From Przewalskia tangutica (lineage: Eukaryota; Streptophyta; Magnoliopsida; Solanales; Solanaceae): a stretch of 64,000 nt of DNA. Below the pieces are notes generated by a model that saw nothing but the letters and a program-made list of their open reading frames with translations, did no database searches and was not told the DNA's origin. A program made the translations under genes and the position numbers. Shown here piece by piece: positions 10,162 through 20,478 of this stretch. The stretch spans positions 37,890,642 through 37,954,641 of the forward strand of contig CM056733.1 of assembly GCA_029844215.1 (NCBI GenBank). Direction: 5' to 3'. Position 1 is the first letter of the stretch. Each line of letters begins with the position of its first letter.

Positions 10162-11400
10162 ATGCCTGCGAAAGGCAACCAGGGCCCGAGAAGGGCAAGG
10201 CAGCCGAGGAGCCGCTAGTGGGATTGAGGATGCAGGCGCAGCCCTCGATGCACGAGTAGTGCTTCAGACGGCGAGTTTTGCGGCCGCCAAAGACCAGAGT
10301 TTAGAACCGCAGCAATGGGCTGCGAGACTCTGAGACGAGCCTCCAGTCCACGATGCAGGCGGGAGATGGGTCTGAGATGGCCCGATTATTGGCGAGTTGT
10401 GGCAGATATGAGATAGGCCGGCGCAGTTCGATTCAGCCCAAAGACTGTAGTGCACCGAGGCGCATTTGAGGCTACTGGATTTTTAGTTGTAGCCCGCCTT
10501 GAGTTTTACTGGTCGGCGGAGGATGATCCGCAGGAGTTCATCCGTCGATTGCGAAGAGATCATGCGGGTGATCAAGGCTTGAGACCCGAGTGTGTGACAT
10601 TTGTTCGCATCGGCGTGATACCGCGATCGATTGGTTTGACTTCGTGGGAGCTCTCGGGAGAGCATGCACTTCCGGCCGTTTGGGACGAGTTTTGGGGCCT
10701 TCTCGGCACATTTCTTGCCTCCACAAATGAGGAGGCTCGGGTAAACAGTTTTTGATGTTGGCGTAGCGGGCTTCTGATTCGGGAGTACAATGTGAGTTCG
10801 ACTCATTGGCGGTATGTTCCGCATTAGTAGCTAGTATGGAGGATCGAGTGCACCGATATGTTACAGGCTCGATGATTACCTAGCAGAGTTGTTGGTGTTT
10901 CTCTTCACCGGGCATGGACATTGCCGCATTCGTGCTCATGCACTGGGTGCGAGGCGCGAAGATCGACAGGTGGACCGCTTTCGTGACAAGAAGGCCAAGA
11001 CGGCCGGATATTTTGGCGACTTTCGAGGCGGACCGCCTCGGCCAGCAGACTAGTTATGTACCTCCGCCATTGCGAGTGGTCCTCCGCACGCCGGGACCTC
11101 TTGGGATATTCGGGAGCGGTCGTGGCTCCTGTGTTTGAGATGTTCGGGAGTAGGGTGTTGGCGGATCGATCACCCTACCTCGGTGTGGTCGATGTGGTAG
11201 ACGCGTTTCGGGAAGTGTCGTAGTACGAGGAGCTTGTTATTCTTGCGCCAACAGGGCCATATGACGAGAGACCGTCCGACTGTGGTAGCTGGTAGGATAG
11301 CACAGACTACTAGGCGATTGCGGGCCCGCGGTAAGTCGCGGTGGAAGTTCGCTTTAGCGATCCTTGAACCGCCTAGTTTCAGGTATATCCTTAACCCTCT
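10162..11400 (+). pseudogene. gag: gag remnant of element I
   Basis: Gag is the capsid-nucleocapsid protein that packages element RNA. The ATG at 10162 opens a basic N-terminus (MPAKGNQGPRRAR) matching the start of gag in III (MPPRKATRAQ). The capsid region is readable at 10450-10755, including DDPQEFIRRLRRDH and PAVWDEFWGLLGTFL, typical of the retrotransposon gag domain. Remnants of two zinc knuckles follow: C-x2-C near 11130-11150, and at 11235-11275 a CYSC..QQGHMTRD-like segment with a 1-bp deletion and Arg in place of the last Cys. At least three frameshifts break the frame. No protease or RT follows. The paired gag-only element II keeps one knuckle intact. Confidence 0.75.
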
Positions 11401-11419
11401 AGAGTTTTGTGTGTATTGA

Positions 11420-12136
11420 TGTTGTCGATGTGTTTAATGATATGTTTGGATAGCTTTGTGCTAAAATGTGATTTAGAAACCTGGTTAGTGAAAAGGGTAA
11501 GTCCCTGGGTAGTGTGAAATGGAAGTGGTAGCTTTCATGACCTGTAGAGGTAAGATTGTTCGGATCTAGAAACTAGAGAGTTGGCGCTACAGTGGGTCGG
11601 GTTGGGGCCATGTTGCGGGCCAACCCGCGTCCCGTTTTGAGGAAGGGTCAGCTCTGGGTGGTCCCGCCAGGTGGCAGGGTCACGAGGGTGCTAGGCCCAA
11701 GTTTAGATGACCATCGTATGAGTTCGTGGATACGTTCGACCAGAATCAGTTCGTGAAGGCCGAGAATGGCCTTAGAGGAAATCGAGGTTAGTAAGATGAC
11801 CAAGTTTGGAGGTAGTGACTCCAAGGGTTGGAAACAGAAGCGTTGACTGAGGTGTGGTGCGTGTACTGGGAAGAGTTCGAGTGTTCGAGAAGGGTACAAC
11901 GAGATAGGGGAGAAGCGAACGTGTGTGATCGTTTCTTTTGTGAAATGAATGTGCGAAGGGGGTATCTTATGGACAAGGGGTGAGAATTTGTTTTGTATCT
12001 TCGAGGTGGATCCTCGTGGACTTGGGATTGCGTATTTTGTGCAGGTGTTATTTTGTGGCCAGGTGTGGCATGTTTGATTCTCGTAAGTATAGTAGTGAAG
12101 ACTATACTGACGCCTGTTTGTTTTGAGACCTTGAAG
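11420..12136 (+). other. Conserved non-coding module of gag-only elements (I)
   Basis: Occupies the place where pol would be. Blocks such as ggtaagattgttcggatc, gggtcgggttg...cgggccaacccgcg (an inverted repeat), ggcagggtcacgagggtgc and gtgactccaa recur in II (about 18251-19500), in the reduced internal region of VIII (42235-42400) and in IX (60150-60640). No sense-strand reading frame is conserved. An antisense frame of 164 codons (11648-12142) has a 126-codon counterpart at 60144-60524, which I treat as incidental unless shown otherwise. Confidence 0.6.
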
Positions 12137-12158
12137 GAACATTCGGGACGAATGTTTC
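12137..12158 (+). other. PPT-proximal hairpin (I)
   Basis: GAACATTCG, loop GGA, then CGAATGTTTC: an inverted repeat with one bulged T. It lies immediately upstream of the polypurine tract and is present at the same place in II, III, IV, VIII, IX and X. Confidence 0.75.
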
Positions 12159-12159
12159 T

Positions 12160-12172
12160 AAGGGGGGAAGAA
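12160..12172 (+). other. Polypurine tract of I
   Basis: AAGGGGGGAAGAA directly before the TG of the 3' LTR. It would prime plus-strand DNA synthesis. Confidence 0.85.
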
Positions 12173-12591
12173 TGTTATACCCCGTATTTCCAGAGTATGT
12201 ACGTGAGGGCGTACGTATTAAATTTTTGCCTTAAGAGTTGGCTTTGGTTCGAAATTTGGGCACAAGTGCCGATTAGAGTCGTTTTCTGAAACGCTTCCAC
12301 GACTTTCGTAGGGAAAATTCCGGCTATGTCATTTATTATTTTTGCGGATTTTTCCGAGAGACGTAACATTTTGGACCAACGGGAGGGTGACATGTCACCC
12401 TCACATTGGAAGCAAATAGGGGGCTTGGACGATTGGGCGTCCAAGAGGATTGGTTGGCCTTGGCCGATTGGTCCCTCCTTTTGTGCCTTGTTTTGTGGCT
12501 TGTTTTGTGGAGTGTTTTGTGGAGTGTTTTGTGGGTGCACTTGGCTTGATCTTGGCCTTACACTTGCCTAACACATGGATGGATCTTGGCC

Positions 12592-12621
12592 ATTGGTTGG
12601 CCTTTGCTTGGCCTATAAATA
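12592..12621 (+). promoter_or_regulatory. LTR core promoter of I (3' LTR)
   Basis: TATAAATA at 12614-12621 with ATTGG at 12592-12596, identical to the 5' LTR promoter. Confidence 0.65.
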
Positions 12622-13504
12622 GCTCCCCTTTGTGAAGACTTTCTTCATCCACAAATTGTTCTAAGTGATAAATCCCTTCCCCTCCCTCTTGTAGACTCTC
12701 GTCCAAGAGCTCCTCTCCCCCTCTCTTGTGAGCTAGCCGAGAGCCTCCCCCCCTCTAGTGGTGCTAGCCGTGGGGTACCCCCCCCCTAGCCTAGTTGTTT
12801 TCGTATAATACCCCTTGTTGTGGTATAGAAATACTCCCCTAGTATTGTTATAATGCCCAAAATACCTTAGCCTTGTACCTTGTAGTATTCCAAAAGATAC
12901 CTCTATACGTAGAGCCCGGAAATACTACCTTTTGTCCTTTTTAGTCTCAAACCGAAACCCTAAGGAATCTTCATTGTTGTTTGAAGTACTTAAGAGAAGT
13001 TGGTTAGAACTTCTAAGGGTTGTTTGGAGCGGATTGGAGCACTCGGAGTAGGAGCTAAACCTTGCTCAGGAGCGACATTAAACTCGGATAATTTTTGGGC
13101 TTATCGAGGTAAATATCTTGTCCCCCTATTGTAATTGGAAATTACATATGTGTTGAATATATAGTTGTTGTATACTATATATAGAACTGAACTTAGTATT
13201 GTGGCAATGTCTTTTGACTTAAGCCTGAAGAATGAAGAATTGAACAGTAATCACATAGAAGGTTAATAAAGAGAAGAACTGAACTGTAATTACATAGGAC
13301 TGTATTGCAGTAGACTTGTGTAGTATTACTGAGTAGAATTGTACGCGTCCGGTTAGACGTGTTAACCCCCCCCCTGGTTGGCTTGGTAGCCGACCTCGAT
13401 AAAGGAGGAGATTTACGCTGTTTGTTGCGGGAGAGTCTTTGAATTTTCTGTAGAAAGTTAGAAACTTGTGTTTTGGGGTTAATAGACGTTTGTGACCTTT
13501 ATAG

Positions 13505-13605
13505 GTGAAAGTACTAAGAGTAGCGTATTCTACTCGAGGAGTGGAAAGGGCTAGCAAGGTTGTAGTACTTGGAGCATTTGCTTATTGTCGATAAATCGTC
13601 GCGAG
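13505..13605 (+). other. Putative leader exon 2 (I 3' LTR)
   Basis: Same 101-bp segment as 8009-8109, between TATAG|G and GAG|GTATGT. Confidence 0.42.
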
Positions 13606-14763
13606 GTATGTGAACCTCTTCCTATCTCTTCTAGCATGATATGTGTGAACTATGTAGTACGGTAGACGTACATGTGTTAACTGTGCTTGATTGTTCTTAA
13701 AACATAAAGTGTTATAACGGCTTTATGGGGAGTTGGTTATAACAGCTTTATGTAGGTAAGAAAATACTTTGTGGTTTTAAAAGGTAACTGATGTGAATTA
13801 TAACTGGCTAGTTATAATAAAGAACTTGATGTATTTCAAAAGATTTATAAATCGTTTTAAAGGGATAGTAACACTTGGTTTTAAAGGTTTTAAAAAGAGT
13901 TATACTAGCTTTATGGGGAGTTAGGTATAATGTCTTAAGAGAGGTAAAGAAAATGGTTTACTGATGTTGAAGTTAAGAGACTTGATCTTATAAGATAAGA
14001 GACTTAACTTATTTGATTTAATGAGGATGTTTGTGTGAAACCTCATTCGTGAGTAATGAGTACTTGGTTTTATTTAAAGGGATAATGTTTCTTGATTTGG
14101 AAATCGAATGTGTATCGACAGCACCAACTGCAGCGTTAATAAAGGAAAATGTATTGAATAATGATGTATCGTATTAAAACCAGTAGAAACCTCCATCCGC
14201 ATAGAAACTAAGATGAGACAAAATGATATTACATTTTCTAGATCATGGTCATTGTAATAAGAATGTTGTAAACAAGAATAACCTACTCTCACGCGAGACT
14301 TATATTACTCAATTGTTCTAAAAAGAAATCAAGTGATTAAGTTTATGAACTATGAAACCATTTGAAATGAGAAGCTTGAGTAATTGAAACTAGGCAACTG
14401 GAACTTAGGAAAAGAATGTTGTTACTTGATTTTGAAAAGGGATGTGGGTTGGTCATTCTTATACTACGGGTATCGGGTGACTTTTATAAAAGTAATGGAT
14501 CTCTTTTAAAAGAACTTAACGTATGTAGTACTTTGGGGTTAAAAACCCGGACTTTGGCATAATATGAGAGTACTTGGTGTTGTTGTGAAACTTGCCTATG
14601 CTTGTGATGATAGCCTTTGTTGTGCCAGTGTGGTATTTCTGTGTTACCGTGTCTCTCGATAGAGGGCCGGTTGACTTGTTGAGAACTTACTTGGACGTGC
14701 TGGCAGTGATGGAGAATTCCACGGGTATGTTTCCATTTTGATTACTGTCTTGTTGTTGATGTC

Positions 14764-15115
14764 ACATGGACATGTCTACACCGATGCAGTATTCCGGGGG
14801 CATGTGGCCATGCGGCAGGGTTGACCACCCAGTATATTGTTATTGAGGTTACATGGGCATGTCTACACCGATGTAGTATTCCGGGGGCATGTGGCCATGC
14901 GGCCTTGTTATTATTGTTGCAACATGGACGTGTCTACCGTCACGATTCCGGGGCATGTGGCCACGCGGCGTGGTTGACCCCGAAGAGTTATTATTGAGGT
15001 TACACGGGCATGTCTACACCGTCAGATTCCGGGGCATGTGGCCACGCGGCCTTGTTATTATTGTTGCATCATGGACATGTCTACACCGTCACGAGATTCG
15101 GGGCATGCGGCCGTG
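14764..15115 (+). repeat. Minisatellite in U5 of I 3' LTR
   Basis: Five alternating long and short units as in the 5' LTR. Most differences between the two arrays fall at CAG/CTG or beside the ccgg cores. Confidence 0.85.
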
Positions 15116-15707
15116 ATGCGAACATGATGGATGTTGTGGGCGTGAGACCCATAGTTATATTTGAGTGGTGACTTTGAGGCGTGAGTCCCCGACTTGATCG
15201 CTTATGTTGCGTCAGTATCTTGGTTATCATACATGTCTCCCGCTTTTAAGCTATTATGATTTCATTCTGATGTTGTGATTTCACATACTTGGTACTGTTA
15301 GATCGACCTCCTTCGGGTGCGCTCATCTGCGCCGCAGTAGGTACATCGGTCGTGGATCCCCGCTCTTAGGATCTCATTTCGTAGCGTTGAAAGCTCCGTT
15401 CCTTGAGGCTTATCTTTGGTATGTTTCCACGAGTTGTAGGTTCTTGTACATTCAGGGTATGGCGGCCCCGTCCGTCATAGTTGTTGTAAATCTTAAGTGC
15501 ATGCTTTGTTGTGGCGGGGTTTGTAAAAAGGACAACTGTTCGGGTTTTTGTGTATATACTGAAGGCAACTGTTTTGGTTGGCCTGTTTATTATTATATCT
15601 CTTGTTTCATGACTCGTGTTTTATTTTCCGCTGGTTTTCTCTGATGTTGTATCACTAGGGTGCCCGGGGTAAGGCACCAGTAACGGGCCCGGGATCGGGG
15701 CGTTACA

Positions 15708-15712
15708 CCAAT
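15708..15712. repeat. Target site duplication of I (right copy)
   Basis: CCAAT, against CCAAA at 6685-6689. The undisturbed II 5' LTR reads ...ttcaatgtgcgcg at the same place, confirming the insertion point. Confidence 0.75.
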
Positions 15713-18216
15713 GTGCGCGTCTAGCCCTGGAACTCCTCACAGCTCCGCATAGGCCAACCTCATAGGCCCGCATGAGGTATAACCCCGCATCGAGGGTAGC
15801 TACTCCCCGGCATCCGCCTGGACTCGCAGTCTGCATGGCCACATAGACCGCATGACCATAAAGGCCGCACTAACTGGAACTCGTAGCTCGCGATAGGTCC
15901 CCGGACCCGCATGAGGTATTCTCGAATCATGGTCCTGCATCGCTGAGTCTACCCGCGTGGAGGGCAACAACCTCGGAAACATGTCAAGGTGGCAGACAAT
16001 ACCAACATAACTACTGATAGTTAAACAACTTAAGCGCAATGGAGGAAACCCCTTTACACAAACATCACAAGATACTAACACATAGCATCCTAGCATGTTT
16101 ACTTAACAAATCAACAAGAAAGTATTACAAGGCTATCACAAACCAACACAATCAAGTTATACACACAAGGTACTTTCTACTATATGATTAACAAGATCGG
16201 GTTTTTATCCCCAAAGTACTTTATACATTAACTCTTTAAAAGATACGTTACTTTCACAAAAGTCACACAATACCCGTAGTATAAGAAAATAAAGTGACTA
16301 ATATTTTAATTAAACCAAAACAACGTCCAGACTTTCCTTTTTAAACCAAATTAAGACAATAACATGCCTTCCTTTTTAGACCAAAACACTTCTCCCTTTA
16401 AAGTCAAATTACCATTTTAAAACCAATGATAAAACCATTCCTTTGTTTTCATAAAGTCGTTATAACTAACTTCCCATAAAGTTGTTATAACACTTTATGT
16501 TCTAAACCAAATTCTCTTCAATTCTACAAGTCTCTTTCCTTTTAAAACAACCATAAGTATTCTTTTAAAACCCAAATAATGTACTCTTTTCAAAATAAGT
16601 AACCTATACTTAAAATCAAGTTACTTCTCTTTTTCCGAAAACAAGTCGTTATAAGTCAAGTCTCTTTTATCTTTGAAGATCAAGTCTCTTAACTTTCAAA
16701 ATCAAGTCGTCTATAAGTCAAGTCTCTTATCTTTGAAGATCAAGTCTCTTAACTTTCAGAATCAATAAACCATTCTTTTACCTACATAAAGTCGTTATAA
16801 CTAACTTCCCATAAAGCTATTATAACACCCTATGTTTAAACCAACCAAAACACTTAGCACGTATGCGTCTACCGCACTACATAGTTTACAAAACATCATG
16901 CTAGAAAGGATAGGAAGAGGTTCACATACCTCGCGACGATTATCGATAATAAGCAAAACGCTCACAAGATCAGTAACCTCGCTAGCCTTTTCCACTCATC
17001 AAGTAGAATACGCTACTCGTAGTACTTCCACCTATATAGGCCACAAACGTCTATTAACTTCTAAACACACGGTTCCATTTTCTCTGAGAAAATTCGCGCA
17101 CCTCCCCGAAATCACATAAATCTCCTCACTAACAAGGCCCGCTACTGTGCCAATAACTCGAGGATTACACGCCTAACCTGACGTGTTCAAATCTTCACAA
17201 TAATACAACGATCTCGTAAATACAGCCCTATGTAAATACGGTTCAATACTCATTCTAAATATAGTATACTCAACTATACATTACTCTGACATGTAATATC
17301 CAATTACAATAGTGGCATAAATCATTACCTCGATAAGCCCAAAATTATCCAAGATTAAATGTCGATCCCGAGCAACGCTTAGCTCCAAGTCCTTACGCTC
17401 CAACCCGCTCCAGCGACCCTTAGAAGTTTCTAAACAACTTCTCTAAACACTTCAACCAAGCTATGAAGGTTTTTAGTGGTTTCATTTGCGACTTTCTAAT
17501 AAAGTAGGATTTCCTGCTCCTAGTATTTAAACAACTTTGGAATACTACTAGGGATACTAGGCTAGTGTATTTGGAATTATACCACAATACACCAAGTATT
17601 CTACACAAGGGGAGGGTGGGACTAAACCAATACAAAGGGAGGAAGTATTTTGCTCTTGGAAGCTTTCAAGTGAGATGAACTTATTCATCAACCAAGGGTC
17701 TATTTATAGAACAATGGAGGTCAAGATCCATCTAAGTGTATGGCCAAGATTGGGCCATGTGTGTGTGGGTCCCACCACACCACATGGCCAACGAAATGGG
17801 TGCCAAGTGTAAGGCCATTTCGGCAGGTGAGTAGGTGACAAGTGGCTAGCCACTTGTCACACCATTTCGACCACATGGCCACACAGGGGTGACACGTGTC
17901 GCCCGATTCGCCCAAAATATTACGTCTTAGAAAATATCCAAAAGCCTAAACCTCAAAAACAAAGCGGGCCCTACAAAACCGTAAATTTCTCCGTGGGCCC
18001 ACGTGGCCATTCAGAAAATAAAATCTCAAAATTCTAATATAATCAGAAGTTCAAATACCAAATCTGGGAATCCAATTCCCATTAACGAACCTTTTTCTTC
18101 ACAAAACCGGAAACTTTTCCGTCGAAAAAATCACATCTTCCTTTCTTTCCAATATTTCGCCAGATTCTCGCACGTATGTCCTCGCATACATACCACGGAA
18201 CTACGAGGGTATAACA
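15713..18216 (-). mobile_element. 3' LTR of II, right part
   Basis: Resumes the LTR cut at 6689 and ends at the TGTTAT terminus (reverse complement ataaca, 18211-18216). It nearly matches 21312-23808 of the 5' LTR. Putative exon 2 is at 16930-17031 (minus) and the TATA box (reverse complement tatttata) at 17701-17708. Confidence 0.9.
16930..17031 (-). other. Putative leader exon 2 (II 3' LTR)
   Basis: On the minus strand this segment lies between TATAG|G and CGAG|GTATGT, 102 bp long. It is homologous to 8009-8109 but in an independently inserted element of another subfamily. Confidence 0.42.
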
Positions 18217-18250
18217 TTCTTCCCCTTAGAAACATTCGTCCCGAATGTTC
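18217..18250 (-). other. PPT and PPT-proximal hairpin of II
   Basis: The purine run (reverse complement of ttcttcccctta, 18217-18228) abuts the 3' LTR. The hairpin arms GAACATTCG/CGAATGTTTC occupy 18229-18250. Confidence 0.8.
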
Positions 18251-19639
18251 CTTCTAAGTCTCTAAACATACATATGTCGGTGTAGTCTCCACTTACACTT
18301 ACAAAACCGATCATGCCACCAATGGCGGGAATATAACATGTCGCAAAACTCCATTTCATGCTAACGAGGATCACCTCAATCATCTCAAAAGCTCTCACCC
18401 ATGATCAAACGATACTCTTTCGCACCTTCACAGAATGACCACTTCCGTTCTCATAACATATGTTCACTTCTTCACTTACTCGTCGTACCCTCCTCGTAAC
18501 TTTCGAACTCCTCCTAATAAACGTACCACGTTTCGCTGACTCGAGTGCTAACAATTTCCTCCGGATAAGCTTCACCCTATCCACATCCCGGTGAAACAAG
18601 TAGGGACCAACTATCCGAACCTTGCCAACCTTGAACCAATCGACGGACTACACTTCCGCCTATACAAGGCCATAAGGCGACATCCGAATCTTGTAAAGGT
18701 AGCTATCATAAAACTCACTTACCCAAGAGGCACACAATCCTCACGGCTACCCTCGAAATCAAAACATCGGCCCGCAACCTATTCTTAACTATCTGGTAAA
18801 ACGCTGTTTCTTCCGCCGCCCGAGGGTGAATGCAATCGAGACTCACTTTGAGTTCCAACCCCGCTCGTAACACCTTCGCACACAAAAGACATAGCGAAAA
18901 ATTGGGCTCCACCGTCATAAAAAGTAGGAATCCGTGCAGCCTTACAACCTTCCCGATATATAACATATCGCCACCTCCGCCGAGTAAATAGTCCCGCTCG
19001 AAGACGAGATGGTGACCTCATCGGCGACTCTTGGTCGAACGCATCCTCGAACTCGCACGATGGTTAACTAACCTTGGACCTAACACCCTCGTAATCCTAT
19101 CACAAAGCGACCACCACAAATTGACCACATCTCCTTTCTGCCGCGGGTTGACCGCGAACGTCCTCAACCCGACCCATAATCGCACAAACTCTTGTTCCCG
19201 ATCCGAACAATCTTACCTATCAAGTCATGAAAGCTACCACTTTCACCTTACACATCCCAAGGAAAATATCCTCAAAACATTTCACGATACCAAGTGTTTC
19301 ACAAAGATTAACAGTAAAATCCTTTTCTCAAGACGGCTTACATCTAAGGTCTCAACGTGTACTATTCTAAGGTTCACACCTTCCATGACCCCATACTTAT
19401 CCTTTCAACTAACCATGTTTTCTAATTCACACTTAACACAATGCTATCCGCATAGCACCTAACATGTACCCACCATAATATCATAAACAAAATCTCCTAA
19501 GGGCTAAAGATATCTGCAACTACCGCTCACTTTCCCTTTGCCGTTCTAATCATAATCACCTGCAGGCGCCTAGCTATATAAGGTGTTGAACCACCATCGA
19601 TCCCGGCCGAGGCTCTACATCTGTGCTACCGTCGACAAA
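18251..19639 (-). other. Conserved non-coding module of gag-only elements (II)
   Basis: No reading frame of note on the sense strand. It shares ordered blocks with element I, for example ggtaagattgttcggatc, gggtcgggttgaggacg...ggtcaacccgcg and ggattacgagggtgttaggtc, but is about 600 bp longer, so I has a deletion relative to II. Confidence 0.55.
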
Positions 19640-20276
19640 CTCTCACCAAATTGCCCTATTGGCCGCAAACACAAAAGTCGCCGAACAATGACGACACTCT
19701 CATAATGGAGTCTACTACTATGGCCGAAACGAGGTAGGGTGACCTCATCCGACTAACACCCCTTCTCCCGAACAATCAACCCGCGATCGACCCGGCAGGC
19801 CGAGTCATCCTCCGTAACCTCCTACCGACATCCTCCCATCACATGGCCCTGACGGCCACATGTATAACAATCTCCCAACAAGTACGACACCCTGAGGATC
19901 ATCCTCAGATCTCTATCCATAGAATTCTGGCGAACTGCAACTCAAGAAATCCCTAAGTCTCAGACTATCGGATCTAGGGGAATCATCGAGCACGCCGAAC
20001 CACCGGCTCCCGTCTGCTCATTCCCACCACTAGCCTAGCTAGTAATCGGGCTATCACCTTGAATTCATATCCTCGGCTCGCCGTGGAACCGAGGCTCGTA
20101 TCGTGGCTCATAGAAATCGCTGCCGCTCTAACTCTGCTTGGGCTAGCGCATCATAAAAACTCGTCGTCAAGTACTATCTCGTAAGAACCAGGCTGTGCCT
20201 CGTAACCTCTCGTGTTCAACTCGTAGCTCCTCTCGCGCCTTGCTCATCCGGGCCCTGTTGCCTTGCGCGGAGGCAT
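19640..20276 (-). pseudogene. gag: gag remnant of element II
   Basis: The ATG (reverse complement at 20274-20276) begins MPPRKATGPG, the same N-terminus as gag in III. The capsid part is broken by frameshifts and a large deletion. At 19828-19869 (minus) a complete zinc knuckle is readable, CYTCGRQGHVMGGC, with C-x2-C-x4-H-x4-C spacing. A second knuckle further downstream is degraded, with an in-frame stop. Coding capacity ends there, with no protease or polymerase. Such a gag-only element may once have supplied or altered capsid function while borrowing pol. Confidence 0.65.
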
Positions 20277-20462
20277 AACGGTACATAAGAATACGCGCAG
20301 GAGTCCAACTTACAACACGGCTCTAAGGCACGATCTCGGAATGAGAAGAATGGAAACCAATCCTAAATGTCTCGCAGCCTCCTCGATTATAGATGTGGTG
20401 CACAACACACCGATAATCAAGACTTACTAGACACGGTGCGTAGACACTTTCCGAGGACTAAT

Positions 20463-20474
20463 CGCTCGATACCA
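20463..20474 (-). other. Primer-binding site of II
   Basis: TGGTATCGAGCG on the minus strand, four bases from the 5' LTR. The expected site is TGGTATCAGAGC; the CAG is altered exactly as in X. Confidence 0.85.
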
Positions 20475-20478
20475 CTTT

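Larger units (their letters stand above)
6690..15707 (+). mobile_element. Element I, gag-only Tekay-like retrotransposon (innermost)
   Basis: Plus-strand element of 9018 bp inside the 3' LTR of II. The 5' LTR is 6690-9959, PBS 9963-9974, gag remnant about 10162-11400, non-coding module 11420-12136, PPT 12160-12172 and 3' LTR 12173-15707. Flanks CCAAA (6685-6689) and CCAAT (15708-15712) are a 5-bp duplication with one mismatch. The LTRs are almost identical through about 3 kb, so insertion is recent. The exceptions are CAG/CTG sites, a duplicated 26-bp piece near 9084-9135 and the last 100-400 bp of U5. Confidence 0.9.
12173..15707 (+). mobile_element. 3' LTR of I
   Basis: 3535 bp from TGTTATACC to cgttaca. 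TATA box TATAAATA is at 12614-12621 and the inverted CCAAT at 12592. Donor 1 is at 13109, leader exon 2 at 13505-13605, GTACGGTAGACGTAC at 13661, the minisatellite at 14764-15115, and the stem-loop module with the standard U5 end at about 15310-15707. It is about 270 bp longer than the 5' LTR because it has the standard U5 end. Confidence 0.9.

Noticed and set aside
19031..19462. 143-codon plus-strand frame
   Set aside because: Antisense to the non-coding module of II and not continuous with the matching frames of I and IX.
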